DNA of 5,844 nucleotides from Bacillota bacterium. Its GTDB lineage: Bacteria > Bacillota > Sulfobacillia > JAJZYS01 > JAJYTV01. Location: contig JAJZIE010000162.1 of NCBI GenBank assembly GCA_021810725.1, forward strand, positions 1-5,844. Reading direction: 5' to 3'. The notes under the pieces were generated by a model. It was given only the letters and a program-made list of their open reading frames with translations, was not told where the DNA came from and did no database searches. This document shows positions 1 through 5,806 of this stretch, in pieces; the first letter of the stretch is position 1, and each line of letters starts with the position of its first letter. Position numbers and translations under genes: made by a program.

Positions 1-1679
1 ACATCTCCGACTACGTCGACGTGGCGGCCGTGCGGGACGCCATCAAGGACGAACCGGACGTCGTGGTGGCGGAGACGACGATCTTCGCCTGCGCCGACGC
101 CACCCAGACCGACATGGTGCAGGCGATCAGGGACCACAACCTCGACGGGCTCGTGGTGGCATCGTGCTCGCCCAAGCTGCACACCTTCACGTTCCGCGGC
201 GTCTCCCGGCGCGCGGGCATGAACCCGTACCTGTACACGCAGGTCAACATCCGCGAGCAGAACTCGTGGGCGCACACCGACGACCACGAAGGCGCGACCC
301 GCAAGGCGATCCAACTCGTCAGGGCGGGCATCGCCAAGACGCGCCTCTCGACGCCGCTCACGCCGCTCGAGGTGGAGACGACGCCGAAGACGCTCGTGAT
401 CGGTGGCGGCATCGCCGGCCTCAGGGCGGCCGTCGGCCTCGCGGACATCGGCCTCGGCGTCTTCCTGATCGAGAAGGAGCCGGAGATCGGCGGCTGGGTC
501 AAGAAGTTCGGCACGATGTACCCGAGCGGCCGTCAGGGCGGCAAGCTGATCGACGAGCTGATCGAGGAAGTCCGGCGGAGGCCGGAGATCGTGGTCTTCA
601 CGGGCGCCGAACTCATCTCGAAGTCCGGCAGCTTCGGCAACTACAAGGTCGAGATCAAGGTCAGCGGCGAGAAGTCGATGGGGCTCGCGCTCGACGTCGG
701 CTCGATCGTCGTCGCGACGGGCTTCGACACCTACCAGCCCGAGGTCGGCGAGTACGGCTACGGCATCGACGGGGTCGTCACCCTGCCGAAGTTCAAGCAG
801 ATGGTCGACAGCGCGAAGGGCGAACTCGTCTACCATGGCCGGCCCGTCAAGAACGTCGCCTACATCTACTGCGTCGGCAGCCGCCAGCCCGAAGGCAACG
901 CCTACTGCTCCCGCTACTGCTGTGCCGCGACGGTCCACGCCTCGCTCGAGGTGGCGGACGTCGATCCCGGCATCCACCAGTACCACCTCTACCGGGACAT
1001 CCGCACCTACGGCAAGTTCGAGCTCATGTACACGCAGTCGCGCGAGCGCGGCTCGGTCTACATGAAGTACCCTGAAGAGACGCCGCCTACGGTGACGCGC
1101 AGATCATCGGGCCAGCTCACGGTCACGACGCGCGACCTGCTGACGGGTGGCGAGGAGCTGGAGATCCCGGTCGACCTCGTCGTGCTCGTCACCGGCATGG
1201 TGCCGCGCAAGAACGAGAAGCTCACGAACGCCCTCAAGCTGCCTGTCGGCAGCGACGGGTTCTACAACGAGATCCACCCGAAGCTCCGTCCGGTCGAGAC
1301 GGTCGTCGACGGCGTGATGATCGCCGGCGCCTGCCAGGGACCGAAGAGCTCGTACGAGAGTGTCGCGTCGGGCCTCGCGGCCGTGACGCAGAGCGCGACG
1401 ATGCTCAAGAAGGGCGTGGCGGAGCTCGACCCGATGGTTGCGCAGGTGACGCCGGAGTCCTGCACGATGTGCGGACTCTGCGAGGAGACCTGCCCCTACG
1501 ACGCCGTCAGCCGGATCGAGTTCGAGGGTCACGAAGTGGCCCAGATCGACGCGGCGGTCTGCAAGGGCTGCGGTGGCTGCGCCCCGGTCTGCCCCGAAGA
1601 CGCCATCGACCTCAGGGGTTACACCGACGCGCAGATCCGGGCCATGATCGAGAACCTGGCGGAGGTGCCTGTCGTATGA
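1..1679 (+). CDS. hdrA: HdrA-family FAD/iron-sulfur oxidoreductase subunit, 5' truncated
   Basis: This is the flavin-containing electron-transfer subunit of a heterodisulfide-reductase-like or Qmo-like complex, expected on the cytoplasmic side. The frame is open from base 3 (558 residues seen; numbering starts there) and the N-terminus lies outside the window. The fragment begins just where HdrA proteins follow their first Cys motif (ISDYVDV), so only about 15-25 residues may be missing. Visible parts are: an N-terminal HdrA domain with C30 and SCSP (C55); NIREQNSW at 82-89; an FAD dinucleotide fold GGGIAG (134-139) with IEKEPEIGG (156-164); a second nucleotide-binding strand ending VVATG (236-240); a Cys group C290, C302, C306, C307; and two [4Fe-4S] ferredoxin motifs, C487/C490/C493/C497 and C520/C523/C526/C530. 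The C-terminus is typical of HdrA. The stop codon overlaps the next start (ATGA). Family assignment is firm. Whether it works as a bifurcating HdrA or a QmoA/QmoB-like subunit cannot be told from this window. Confidence 0.95.
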   Translation, partial: ISDYVDVAAVRDAIKDEPDVVVAETTIFACADATQTDMVQAIRDHNLDGLVVASCSPKLHTFTFRGVSRRAGMNPYLYTQVNIREQNSWAHTDDHEGATRKAIQLVRAGIAKTRLSTPLTPLEVETTPKTLVIGGGIAGLRAAVGLADIGLGVFLIEKEPEIGGWVKKFGTMYPSGRQGGKLIDELIEEVRRRPEIVVFTGAELISKSGSFGNYKVEIKVSGEKSMGLALDVGSIVVATGFDTYQPEVGEYGYGIDGVVTLPKFKQMVDSAKGELVYHGRPVKNVAYIYCVGSRQPEGNAYCSRYCCAATVHASLEVADVDPGIHQYHLYRDIRTYGKFELMYTQSRERGSVYMKYPEETPPTVTRRSSGQLTVTTRDLLTGGEELEIPVDLVVLVTGMVPRKNEKLTNALKLPVGSDGFYNEIHPKLRPVETVVDGVMIAGACQGPKSSYESVASGLAAVTQSATMLKKGVAELDPMVAQVTPESCTMCGLCEETCPYDAVSRIEFEGHEVAQIDAAVCKGCGGCAPVCPEDAIDLRGYTDAQIRAMIENLAEVPVV

Positions 1680-1930
1680 GCCGCACGACGCCCCGAGACG
1701 TTCGGGAGGTCATCCGCGAGGAGCCTCTGATGCACCGGCCCATCCTGGAAGCGGTGGCGGCGGGGCCCATGACCGTACCCCAGATCGCGGAGGCGATCGG
1801 CCATCCGCCGCGCGAGGTGCTCTACTGGGTGATGGGGATGCGCCGCTACGGCAAGCTCGTGACCTCGGCGGATCCCGACGACGACGGCTACTACACGTTC
1901 ACCGCGGTGGACGGGGGGGTGCCCTCATGA
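1676..1930 (+). CDS. Small winged-helix-like protein inside the Hdr/Qmo operon
   Basis: This 84-residue protein has no function I can name. Residues about 21-61 look like a helix-turn-helix core: a helix at ILEAVAAG, the turn MTVPQIAEAIG, then a longer helix from REVLYWVMGMRRYGK. Residues 62-77 (LVTSADPDDDGYYTF) look like the beta hairpin wing of a winged-helix fold. There are no Cys residues and no membrane segment, so it is not an electron carrier by itself. The start is ATG 1676, overlapping the hdrA stop by 4 bases, with GGAGGT at 1661-1666 as ribosome binding site. Its own stop overlaps the qmoC start by 4 bases. That layout implies translational coupling and near-equal synthesis with both redox subunits. 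It could be a local transcription regulator, or a winged-helix protein used as an assembly or docking partner of the complex. The reading frame is well supported and the fold is inferred from the sequence pattern. Confidence 0.85.
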   Translation: MSRTTPRDVREVIREEPLMHRPILEAVAAGPMTVPQIAEAIGHPPREVLYWVMGMRRYGKLVTSADPDDDGYYTFTAVDGGVPS

Positions 1931-3099
1931 GCTCTCTGGTCGACGCGAGTCTCCTGACCGACATCAAGAAGTTCGGTGCGGCCGACGTCTCGGCGTGCTT
2001 CAGCTGCGGCAACTGCACCGCGATCTGCCCGCTCTCGACGAACGACGGGGCGTTTCCGCGCAGGATGATCCGCTACGCGCAGGTGGGCATGAAGGACGCC
2101 CTGCTTTCGAGCAAGGAGCTCTGGACCTGCTACCACTGCGGGCTATGCTCCGACACCTGCCCGACGCAGGCCGATCCCGGCGGCTTCATGGCGGCGGCGC
2201 GCCGCTACGCCATCGCGAGCTACGACCGCACGCGCCTCGCCTGGACGATGTACACGCAGCCCGTGCTGGCGTCCCTGATCGCGATCGTGCTGGCCGTCTT
2301 CTTCGCGGTGTTCATGTACGCGTCGCACGGCGCCCAGAGCCGGACCTCGATGGCGCTCTTCGGCTTCATCCCCGAGCCCCTGATCCACTACACCGGGCTC
2401 GTGGTCATGGTGATCGCCTTCCTGGCGGGTCTCGCCGGCATCATCACGATGGTGCGGGGCATCTCGCGACGCGAGGTCAAGCTGCGCGGCAAGAGCCGGG
2501 TCACCGGCTGGAAGGCGCTCTGGTCCGCAATCGGCGTCGAGTCGATCGGGCAGAAGCGCTACCGCCAGGACTGCTCGGCCGTCCAGGAAGTGAAACCCTG
2601 GTACCGCCGCCGCTGGCTCGTCCACTCCCTGACCATGTGGGGATTCCTCGGCCTGCTCGTCGCGACCGTGGTCGACTACGGCCTCAGCCTGATCGGCGTC
2701 AAGATGCCGGGAACCCCTGTCGCGATCTGGTACCCGACGCGCCTGCTGGGAACCCTCGCCGGTCTCGCGATGATCTACGGCGTGACGATGTTCTTCATCG
2801 ACCGGGTGCGCAAGGATAACCAGTCCGCGAAGAACTCGGAGCCGGCCGACTGGATGCTGCTCGTCCTGCTCTGGGTGGTGGGTGTGAGCGGCTTCCTGAT
2901 CGAGGTCTCCCTCTACCTGCCACAGCCGCCCACCTGGGGCTACTGGCTCTTCCTCTTCCATGTCTCCGTGGCCATGGAGCTCATCCTGCTCGCGCCATTC
3001 ATGAAGTTCGCCCACGCCATCTACCGTCCGGTGGCCCTCTACTATCTGGCGCGGGCCGGAGAGACGGAGGGCATGGCCGGGGAGAGCGCGGCCGACTGA
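1927..3099 (+). CDS. qmoC: QmoC-type membrane subunit (HdrC-HdrE fusion)
   Basis: This 390-residue protein joins an HdrC-like iron-sulfur domain to a heme b/quinone membrane domain of the HdrE/NarI type. Such fusions are known as QmoC, the membrane subunit of quinone-interacting oxidoreductase complexes. Two [4Fe-4S] motifs are visible: C24/C27/C30/C34 (CFSCGNCTAICP) and C68/C71/C74/C78 (CYHCGLCSDTCP). Six hydrophobic segments follow at roughly 112-133, 153-175, 231-256, 270-292, 308-331 and 337-360. Histidines in or near them (H154, H233, H345, H363) are candidate heme ligands. The PFMKFAHAIYRP end is typical of this membrane family. No CCG (HdrB-type) domain is present, so the protein should relay electrons rather than reduce disulfides. 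The ATG at 1927 overlaps the preceding gene and has a G-rich stretch (1913-1919) as a plausible ribosome binding site. Direction of electron flow (to or from quinone) cannot be read from the sequence. Confidence 0.93.
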   Translation: MSSLVDASLLTDIKKFGAADVSACFSCGNCTAICPLSTNDGAFPRRMIRYAQVGMKDALLSSKELWTCYHCGLCSDTCPTQADPGGFMAAARRYAIASYDRTRLAWTMYTQPVLASLIAIVLAVFFAVFMYASHGAQSRTSMALFGFIPEPLIHYTGLVVMVIAFLAGLAGIITMVRGISRREVKLRGKSRVTGWKALWSAIGVESIGQKRYRQDCSAVQEVKPWYRRRWLVHSLTMWGFLGLLVATVVDYGLSLIGVKMPGTPVAIWYPTRLLGTLAGLAMIYGVTMFFIDRVRKDNQSAKNSEPADWMLLVLLWVVGVSGFLIEVSLYLPQPPTWGYWLFLFHVSVAMELILLAPFMKFAHAIYRPVALYYLARAGETEGMAGESAAD

Positions 3100-3109
3100 A
3101 CCAAGCGGA

Positions 3110-3124
3110 CCGAAAGGCCTTCGG
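3110..3124 (+). repeat. Small hairpin just after qmoC
   Basis: CCGAA (3110-3114) pairs with TTCGG (3120-3124) around a 5-base loop, 11 bases past the qmoC stop. It is short and may be chance. It could act together with the stronger hairpin that follows as a 3'-end stabiliser or part of the terminator. Confidence 0.3.
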
Positions 3125-3132
3125 GGACCACG

Positions 3133-3161
3133 AGGCGGGGGCCGAGCGAGTGCCCCCGCCT
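3133..3161 (+). terminator. GC-rich hairpin after qmoC, likely terminator
   Basis: AGGCGGGGGC (3133-3142) pairs perfectly over 10 bp with GCCCCCGCCT (3152-3161) around a 9-base loop. It lies 34 bases after the qmoC stop and 46 bases before the next start. Only two T residues follow, so it lacks the usual T-tract. Such terminators are common in GC-rich genomes. It could instead be a partial terminator or processing site that lowers expression of the downstream dsrE-like gene relative to the Hdr/Qmo genes. Confidence 0.65.
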
Positions 3162-3207
3162 TGCCTGTCAGGCCGTCGGAGGAGTGTGGCGGGAAGGAAG
3201 CGATCCT

Positions 3208-3639
3208 GTGGCAAGGATGGTCATCGGCATCGGGAACGGAGCGCCGGAGCAGCTGGTGCTTTCCGCTGCGCTGGCCACGAAGGCGGTGGAGATCGGCCTC
3301 GACGTGGACATCTTCCTGTTCCAGGGCGGCATGGGTGCGTTCCGCGATCGCGGCGTCCGCAGGCATCCGCCCGCCAACTCCGCGGAGCCGGACCCGTTGC
3401 AGGGATTCGCGAGACTGCACGCGACCGGCAAGGCGAGGATCCACGCCTGCCCGATGGATGGTGTCAGGGCGCGCGCGCGACTCAAGGACTTCTCGCCGCT
3501 CGTCGACGACGTGGTGGGTCTCGGCAGCTACGTGGACAGTTCGGAAGGACCAGGGGTGCTGCACGCCTACTTCGGGCCGTGCGCCGAGGAGAAGGCGCAG
3601 GAACCAGAGCCGCGCAAGCCGACGCTTCAGGTCCTCTAG
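3208..3639 (+). CDS. DsrE-family protein, first paralogue
   Basis: This 143-residue protein resembles the DsrE/DsrF-like family, small cytoplasmic proteins whose better-studied members carry sulfur as a persulfide on a Cys. It opens with the beta strand and glycine turn typical of the family (MVIGIGNGAPEQL), then a helix, the strand VDIFLFQGG (33-41), IHAC with C81, and VDDVVGLGSYV (99-109). A tail of about 30 residues carries a second Cys (C125) and a charged segment before LQVL. I chose the GTG at 3208: GGGAAGGAAG (3191-3200) sits 7 bases upstream, and this start makes the N-terminus line up with the paralogue (ARMVIG versus SKMVVG). An in-frame GTG at 3184 would precede that ribosome binding site. 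The stretch between the GG(M/A)xAF motif and the Cys is about 15 residues shorter than in the paralogue. Its place behind the Hdr/Qmo genes suggests a sulfur-delivery or partner role; no substrate can be named. Confidence 0.88.
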   Translation: MARMVIGIGNGAPEQLVLSAALATKAVEIGLDVDIFLFQGGMGAFRDRGVRRHPPANSAEPDPLQGFARLHATGKARIHACPMDGVRARARLKDFSPLVDDVVGLGSYVDSSEGPGVLHAYFGPCAEEKAQEPEPRKPTLQVL

Positions 3640-3881
3640 CCGGGAGGTCCCGCCGCGACAGGCCTGATCCCGCAGCCGGCGGCATACGCTGCGATGGCGC
3701 AAGAGCGTGCCGGCTCGGCGGCGGGGAGGACCAGACGGGCCGCCTTCGCCTCTTGGCCAGCTCAGGGAGCGGACGCGCACAGTCCGACGCGCACTTGTTC
3801 ATCCGATCACTAGTGCTCCCTGACGCAGTGGCTCCGCCCCGATCCAACAGGGGTCGGGATGACACGAAGGGAGGACCCGAT
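3640..3881 (+). promoter_or_regulatory. 242-base gap between the two dsrE-like genes, with repeats
   Basis: I see no convincing gene here. A 9-bp inverted repeat, TCAGGGAGC (3762-3770) and GCTCCCTGA (3815-3823), flanks a 9-bp direct repeat GACGCGCAC (3772-3780 and 3786-3794, 14-base period). A further imperfect stem pairs GCCGGC+ACGCT (3675-3680, 3686-3690) with AGCGTGCCGGC (3704-3714), leaving a 5-base bulge. It might be a weak terminator for the first gene. No clear -35/-10 pair was found. The length of the gap suggests that the second dsrE-like gene has its own promoter or operator, but this is inference. Confidence 0.4.
3838..3858 (+). repeat. Hairpin just upstream of the second dsrE-like ribosome binding site
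   Basis: CCCGATCC (3838-3845) can pair with GGGTCGGG (3851-3858), 8 bp including one G-T wobble, with a 5-base loop AACAG. It ends 8 bases before the AAGGGAGG ribosome binding site at 3867-3874. In a leader transcript it would leave that site single-stranded. It may influence translation or transcript stability; no ligand-binding element is recognisable. Confidence 0.35.
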
Positions 3882-4295
3882 ATGTCCAAGATGGTCGTCG
3901 GCATGGCGAGCGGCAGCGTCGAGAAGCTCATCGTCGCCAGCACCATGATCGGGGGGGCGGTGGCGCTCGACACAGAGGTGGACGTCTACCTGCTGCTCGG
4001 CGGCGCGCGCGCCTTCCGCAAGGACGTGGCGGGTACCGACAGGATGGTCCACGACTATCCCCAGCTGCGGGCGGAGATGGAGGCCGGGCTCAAGGCGAAC
4101 CAGATCCCGGACCCGTACGGGTTCCTGCGTCAGCTCAAGGCGGACGGCCGCTTGCACATCCACGTCTGCGCCACCGCGGGCAAGATCTGGGGCGCGACGG
4201 CGCTCGAGGACTTTGTCGACCTGGTCGACGACATCGTCGGCATCGGGGAGTATGTGATCAAGTCGGGCGAAGCCGACAGCGTGCAGGTACTCTGA
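3882..4295 (+). CDS. DsrE-family protein, second paralogue
   Basis: This 137-residue DsrE-like protein is a paralogue of the preceding gene and closer to a simple family layout. It has MVVGMASGSVEKL (4-16), a helix, the strand VDVYLLLGGARAF (33-45), a helical insert about 56-86 (HDYPQLRAEMEAGL onward), the strand LHIHVC with C96, VDDIVGIGEYV (115-125) and a short tail ending VQVL. C96 is its only cysteine and aligns with C81 of the first paralogue, so it is the candidate persulfide carrier. The ATG is well set: AAGGGAGG (3867-3874) lies 7 bases upstream. A strong terminator follows 11 bases after the stop. Together with the Hdr/Qmo genes upstream this suggests sulfur transfer coupled to the redox complex. 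The family call rests on strand pattern and motifs seen by eye; the sulfur substrate is unknown. Confidence 0.92.
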   Translation: MSKMVVGMASGSVEKLIVASTMIGGAVALDTEVDVYLLLGGARAFRKDVAGTDRMVHDYPQLRAEMEAGLKANQIPDPYGFLRQLKADGRLHIHVCATAGKIWGATALEDFVDLVDDIVGIGEYVIKSGEADSVQVL

Positions 4296-4306
4296 GCCAA
4301 GGTCCA

Positions 4307-4342
4307 AGGCGGGGGCGCACCCTTCGGGGGGCGCTCCCGCCT
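4307..4342 (+). terminator. Strong TTCG-loop hairpin terminator
   Basis: A 16-base arm (4307-4322, starting AGGCGGGGGCGC) pairs with 4327-4342 (ending CTCCCGCCT) around a TTCG tetraloop. There is one A/G mismatch and one G-T wobble. It starts 11 bases after the stop of the second dsrE-like gene. The bases after it (CTTCGATG) are not a real T-tract. The first 10 bases match the 5' arm of the hairpin at 3133. It ends the plus-strand block and, lying between converging genes, may also block transcription coming from the nitrilase gene. Confidence 0.8.
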
Positions 4343-4471
4343 CTTCGATGGGTCGACAGGTCTGCCGAGAATCGGTTTCCGCCCCCGCACCCGGAACCTC
4401 TTGGACCAACGCGCCGCGGCAGGGTGGTACGGGCTGCGCGTCTCGGCGACATGGCGCGACGCCCCCATCGG
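4343..4471. other. Intergenic stretch between convergent genes
   Basis: Between the terminator and the stop of the minus-strand nitrilase gene I see no supported gene, tRNA or clear minus-strand terminator. Short open frames here are GC-rich noise. Confidence 0.6.
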
Positions 4472-5206
4472 TCACAACCGCGCGAGCAGAATGTCGACGC
4501 ACCCCAGGGGAAGGCTCGCCCTCAGGCGGCCGTCCGCTCCGATCACCATGGCGCCGCCGACGTAGTCATCGTCCAGGTAGTTGACGAGCAGCGCCGTCGT
4601 CCGGGCCTTGCGCACCTGGGCCTCGTACTGCGGCAGCTCGTCCTGATCCCACCGCGTCTGGTCGTGCCCGCCGCCCGCCAGGGCGCGGGCGAAGGGAACA
4701 AGGAGTAGATCCGGCCGCTCTTCTCGCACCCGCCCGACGAGGCGGTCGTCGAAGAGGTCGCCGCAGATAAGAAAGGCCACGCGGCCAAATTCGGTCTCGA
4801 AGCATGCCACATCGCGGCCCTCGCCATAGATACGCGGATCGGCGTCGGGGCCGTGCCAGCCTGGGCTGACCCGTCGGTAACGGAAGACGGCCTTGCCACT
4901 GCGGTCGATCAGGAGCGCCGAGTCGTAGAGGCGGCCCTGGTCCTCTTCGAGCAGGCCGAGGGCCACATGCAGCCGAAGCCGCTTGGCCTCGGCGCACACC
5001 GCCTGGACCAGGGCGCCAGCCACAGGTGTTCCCAGAGCCGCGTCGTGGTCAGGGACGTCGTCGTTGGCCAGTCCCGTGAACGACGCCTCAGCGAACACCA
5101 CCAGGTCCGCCCCGCGCTCCACCGCCCGTCGCATGGAACGGAGCAGCTCTTCGAGGTTTTGATCCAGACTCGTCGTCACTCGTTGCACCGCGAGCGCAGC
5201 GAGCAT
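4472..5206 (-). CDS. Nitrilase-superfamily carbon-nitrogen hydrolase
   Basis: This 244-residue protein has the alpha-beta-beta-alpha nitrilase layout and would hydrolyse a carbon-nitrogen bond such as an amide, nitrile or carbamoyl group; the substrate cannot be told. Motifs in order: the first strand LAALAVQRV; VVFAEASFTG with the catalytic Glu E40; VALGLLEED (81-89); LYDSALLIDRSGKAVFRYRR (93-112); and AFLICGDLFD with the nucleophile C148. The catalytic Lys, normally in a YRK motif, is replaced by Arg (R112). A later tract, LVNYLDDDYVGGAMVIGADGRLR (about 207-229), matches the usual C-terminal strands of the family. The protein is a little shorter than most members (about 260-300). I chose the ATG at 5206 because GGGGAGG (complement of 5214-5220) lies 7 bases upstream and the first strand begins there; an upstream in-frame ATG at 5299 would add 31 non-family residues. 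It converges on the dsrE-like genes and is probably unrelated to them in function. Confidence 0.9.
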   Translation of the reverse strand: MLAALAVQRVTTSLDQNLEELLRSMRRAVERGADLVVFAEASFTGLANDDVPDHDAALGTPVAGALVQAVCAEAKRLRLHVALGLLEEDQGRLYDSALLIDRSGKAVFRYRRVSPGWHGPDADPRIYGEGRDVACFETEFGRVAFLICGDLFDDRLVGRVREERPDLLLVPFARALAGGGHDQTRWDQDELPQYEAQVRKARTTALLVNYLDDDYVGGAMVIGADGRLRASLPLGCVDILLARL

Positions 5207-5313
5207 CACGAGGCCTCCCCGCGCATCATGCCACTGGCGAGGGCACGACGCCGTCATGTAGGCGCAGGATGCCAGCCCAGTCCAAGACGATTGTGCCATA
5301 AACAGGCATTCGT
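5207..5313. promoter_or_regulatory. Divergent intergenic region upstream of the nitrilase gene
   Basis: The minus-strand Shine-Dalgarno GGGGAGG of the nitrilase gene (5214-5220) is the only firm signal. The promoter for that gene should lie here. A CATAAA at 5297-5302 resembles a -10 box for plus-strand transcription towards an ATG at 5314, without a matching -35. Apart from the ribosome binding site these are weak. Confidence 0.35.
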
Positions 5314-5378
5314 ATGACCAGTCCAGGAACTCACTCGAGAACGCCCTCTATGCACGGAACGTCTTCGACTTCCGTGCG

Positions 5379-5675
5379 GTGCACCGTCTCATGTTCGTCG
5401 GCAAGAGTCTGGGCGCCGGCAGGCAGCAGGCCACGCTGCTCAAGGTCCTTCCGGCTGGGATCGAGGTTCTGCCCTATACCTTCGACGCGGTGTTTCGAGG
5501 TGAACTCGTGAGCAGGCGAAACTGGACGATGACCAAGGTGGGCCCAGCGCGGGTTTGGGGCGAGTACCTGCGCATGCGCATCTACGGCGCTCGCGGCGAC
5601 ATCGTGGACAGCGCTCCCAGGTGCGATGGCCTGGAGGCGTTCGTCACGCCCTATCTTGGGAGCGTTGCGCCATAG
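5379..5675 (+). CDS. Unrecognised protein with uncertain start, possibly a broken gene
   Basis: The frame ending at TAG 5673-5675 has codon use typical of real genes in this window (mostly G/C third positions) from about base 5328 onward, and it is open back to 5262. I do not recognise the family. The product is mixed alpha/beta in character, rich in aromatic and basic residues (YARNVFDFRAVHRL, FVGKSLGAGRQQ, RRNWTM, ARVWGEYLRMRIYG), with one Cys and no membrane segment or signal peptide. The coordinates use the GTG at 5379 (98 residues); ATG 5391 is the alternative. Neither has a Shine-Dalgarno sequence and both cut into sequence that already looks coding. An ATG at 5314 lies in another frame, and one missing base between about 5315 and 5335 would join it to this frame. 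So this is either a gene with a non-standard start, a frameshifted remnant, or a sequence error. Confidence 0.5.
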   Translation: MHRLMFVGKSLGAGRQQATLLKVLPAGIEVLPYTFDAVFRGELVSRRNWTMTKVGPARVWGEYLRMRIYGARGDIVDSAPRCDGLEAFVTPYLGSVAP

Positions 5676-5806
5676 GCGCGGAGGTGCCGACAACGTTGAA
5701 AGCGCCTGGGGCAGCGCTAGCAAAAAGTCCGCGTTCCTTGCCACGGGAGACATCTACGGGGCGTCACCTTTGAGGAGGTCCCGAGTCGGAGGCGCACCTG
5801 CTGTAG
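5676..5806. other. Intergenic stretch near the right edge
   Basis: I see no supported gene or clear terminator. A GAGGAGG at 5772-5778 looks like a ribosome binding site on the plus strand but no start codon follows at a usable distance. Confidence 0.5.

Noticed and set aside
164..1075. 303-residue plus-strand frame inside the hdrA-like gene
   Set aside because: It overlaps a firmly identified gene in another frame and is almost entirely Arg, Ala, Gly, Asp and His.
3184..3207. Earlier GTG start for the first dsrE-like gene
   Set aside because: It would place the clear ribosome binding site (3191-3200) inside the coding sequence and add 8 residues with no counterpart in the paralogue.
2143..3780. 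545-residue minus-strand open frame antisense to qmoC and the first dsrE-like gene
   Set aside because: Its product is an Arg/His/Glu/Asp-rich string with no domain pattern, lies antisense to a clear membrane protein gene, and crosses a terminator hairpin. It is a typical mirror frame of GC-rich coding DNA.
3694..3810. 38-residue open frame between the dsrE-like genes
   Set aside because: No ribosome binding site and a low-complexity Arg/Ala/Ser product.
3795..3823. Possible promoter with TTGTTC as -35 box for the second dsrE-like gene
   Set aside because: No acceptable -10 sequence occurs 16-18 bases downstream.
3150..4295. Long frame that reads through the gap into the second dsrE-like gene as a 381-residue protein
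   Set aside because: Only the last 137 residues look like a protein. The rest overlaps the first dsrE-like gene in another frame and is Arg/Gly/Ala-rich noise, and the ATG at 3882 has a strong ribosome binding site.
4361..4471. Minus-strand stretch with a GGTTCCGGGTGC motif suggesting a tRNA
   Set aside because: No TTCGA-type T-arm, anticodon stem or acceptor pairing could be found.
5207..5299. N-terminal extension of the nitrilase-like protein from ATG 5299
   Set aside because: The extra 31 residues do not resemble the family, and GGGGAGG is ideally placed for the ATG at 5206.
4853..5317. 154-residue plus-strand frame opposite the nitrilase gene
   Set aside because: Antisense to a well-supported gene, and its product is His/Arg/Gln-rich without motifs.
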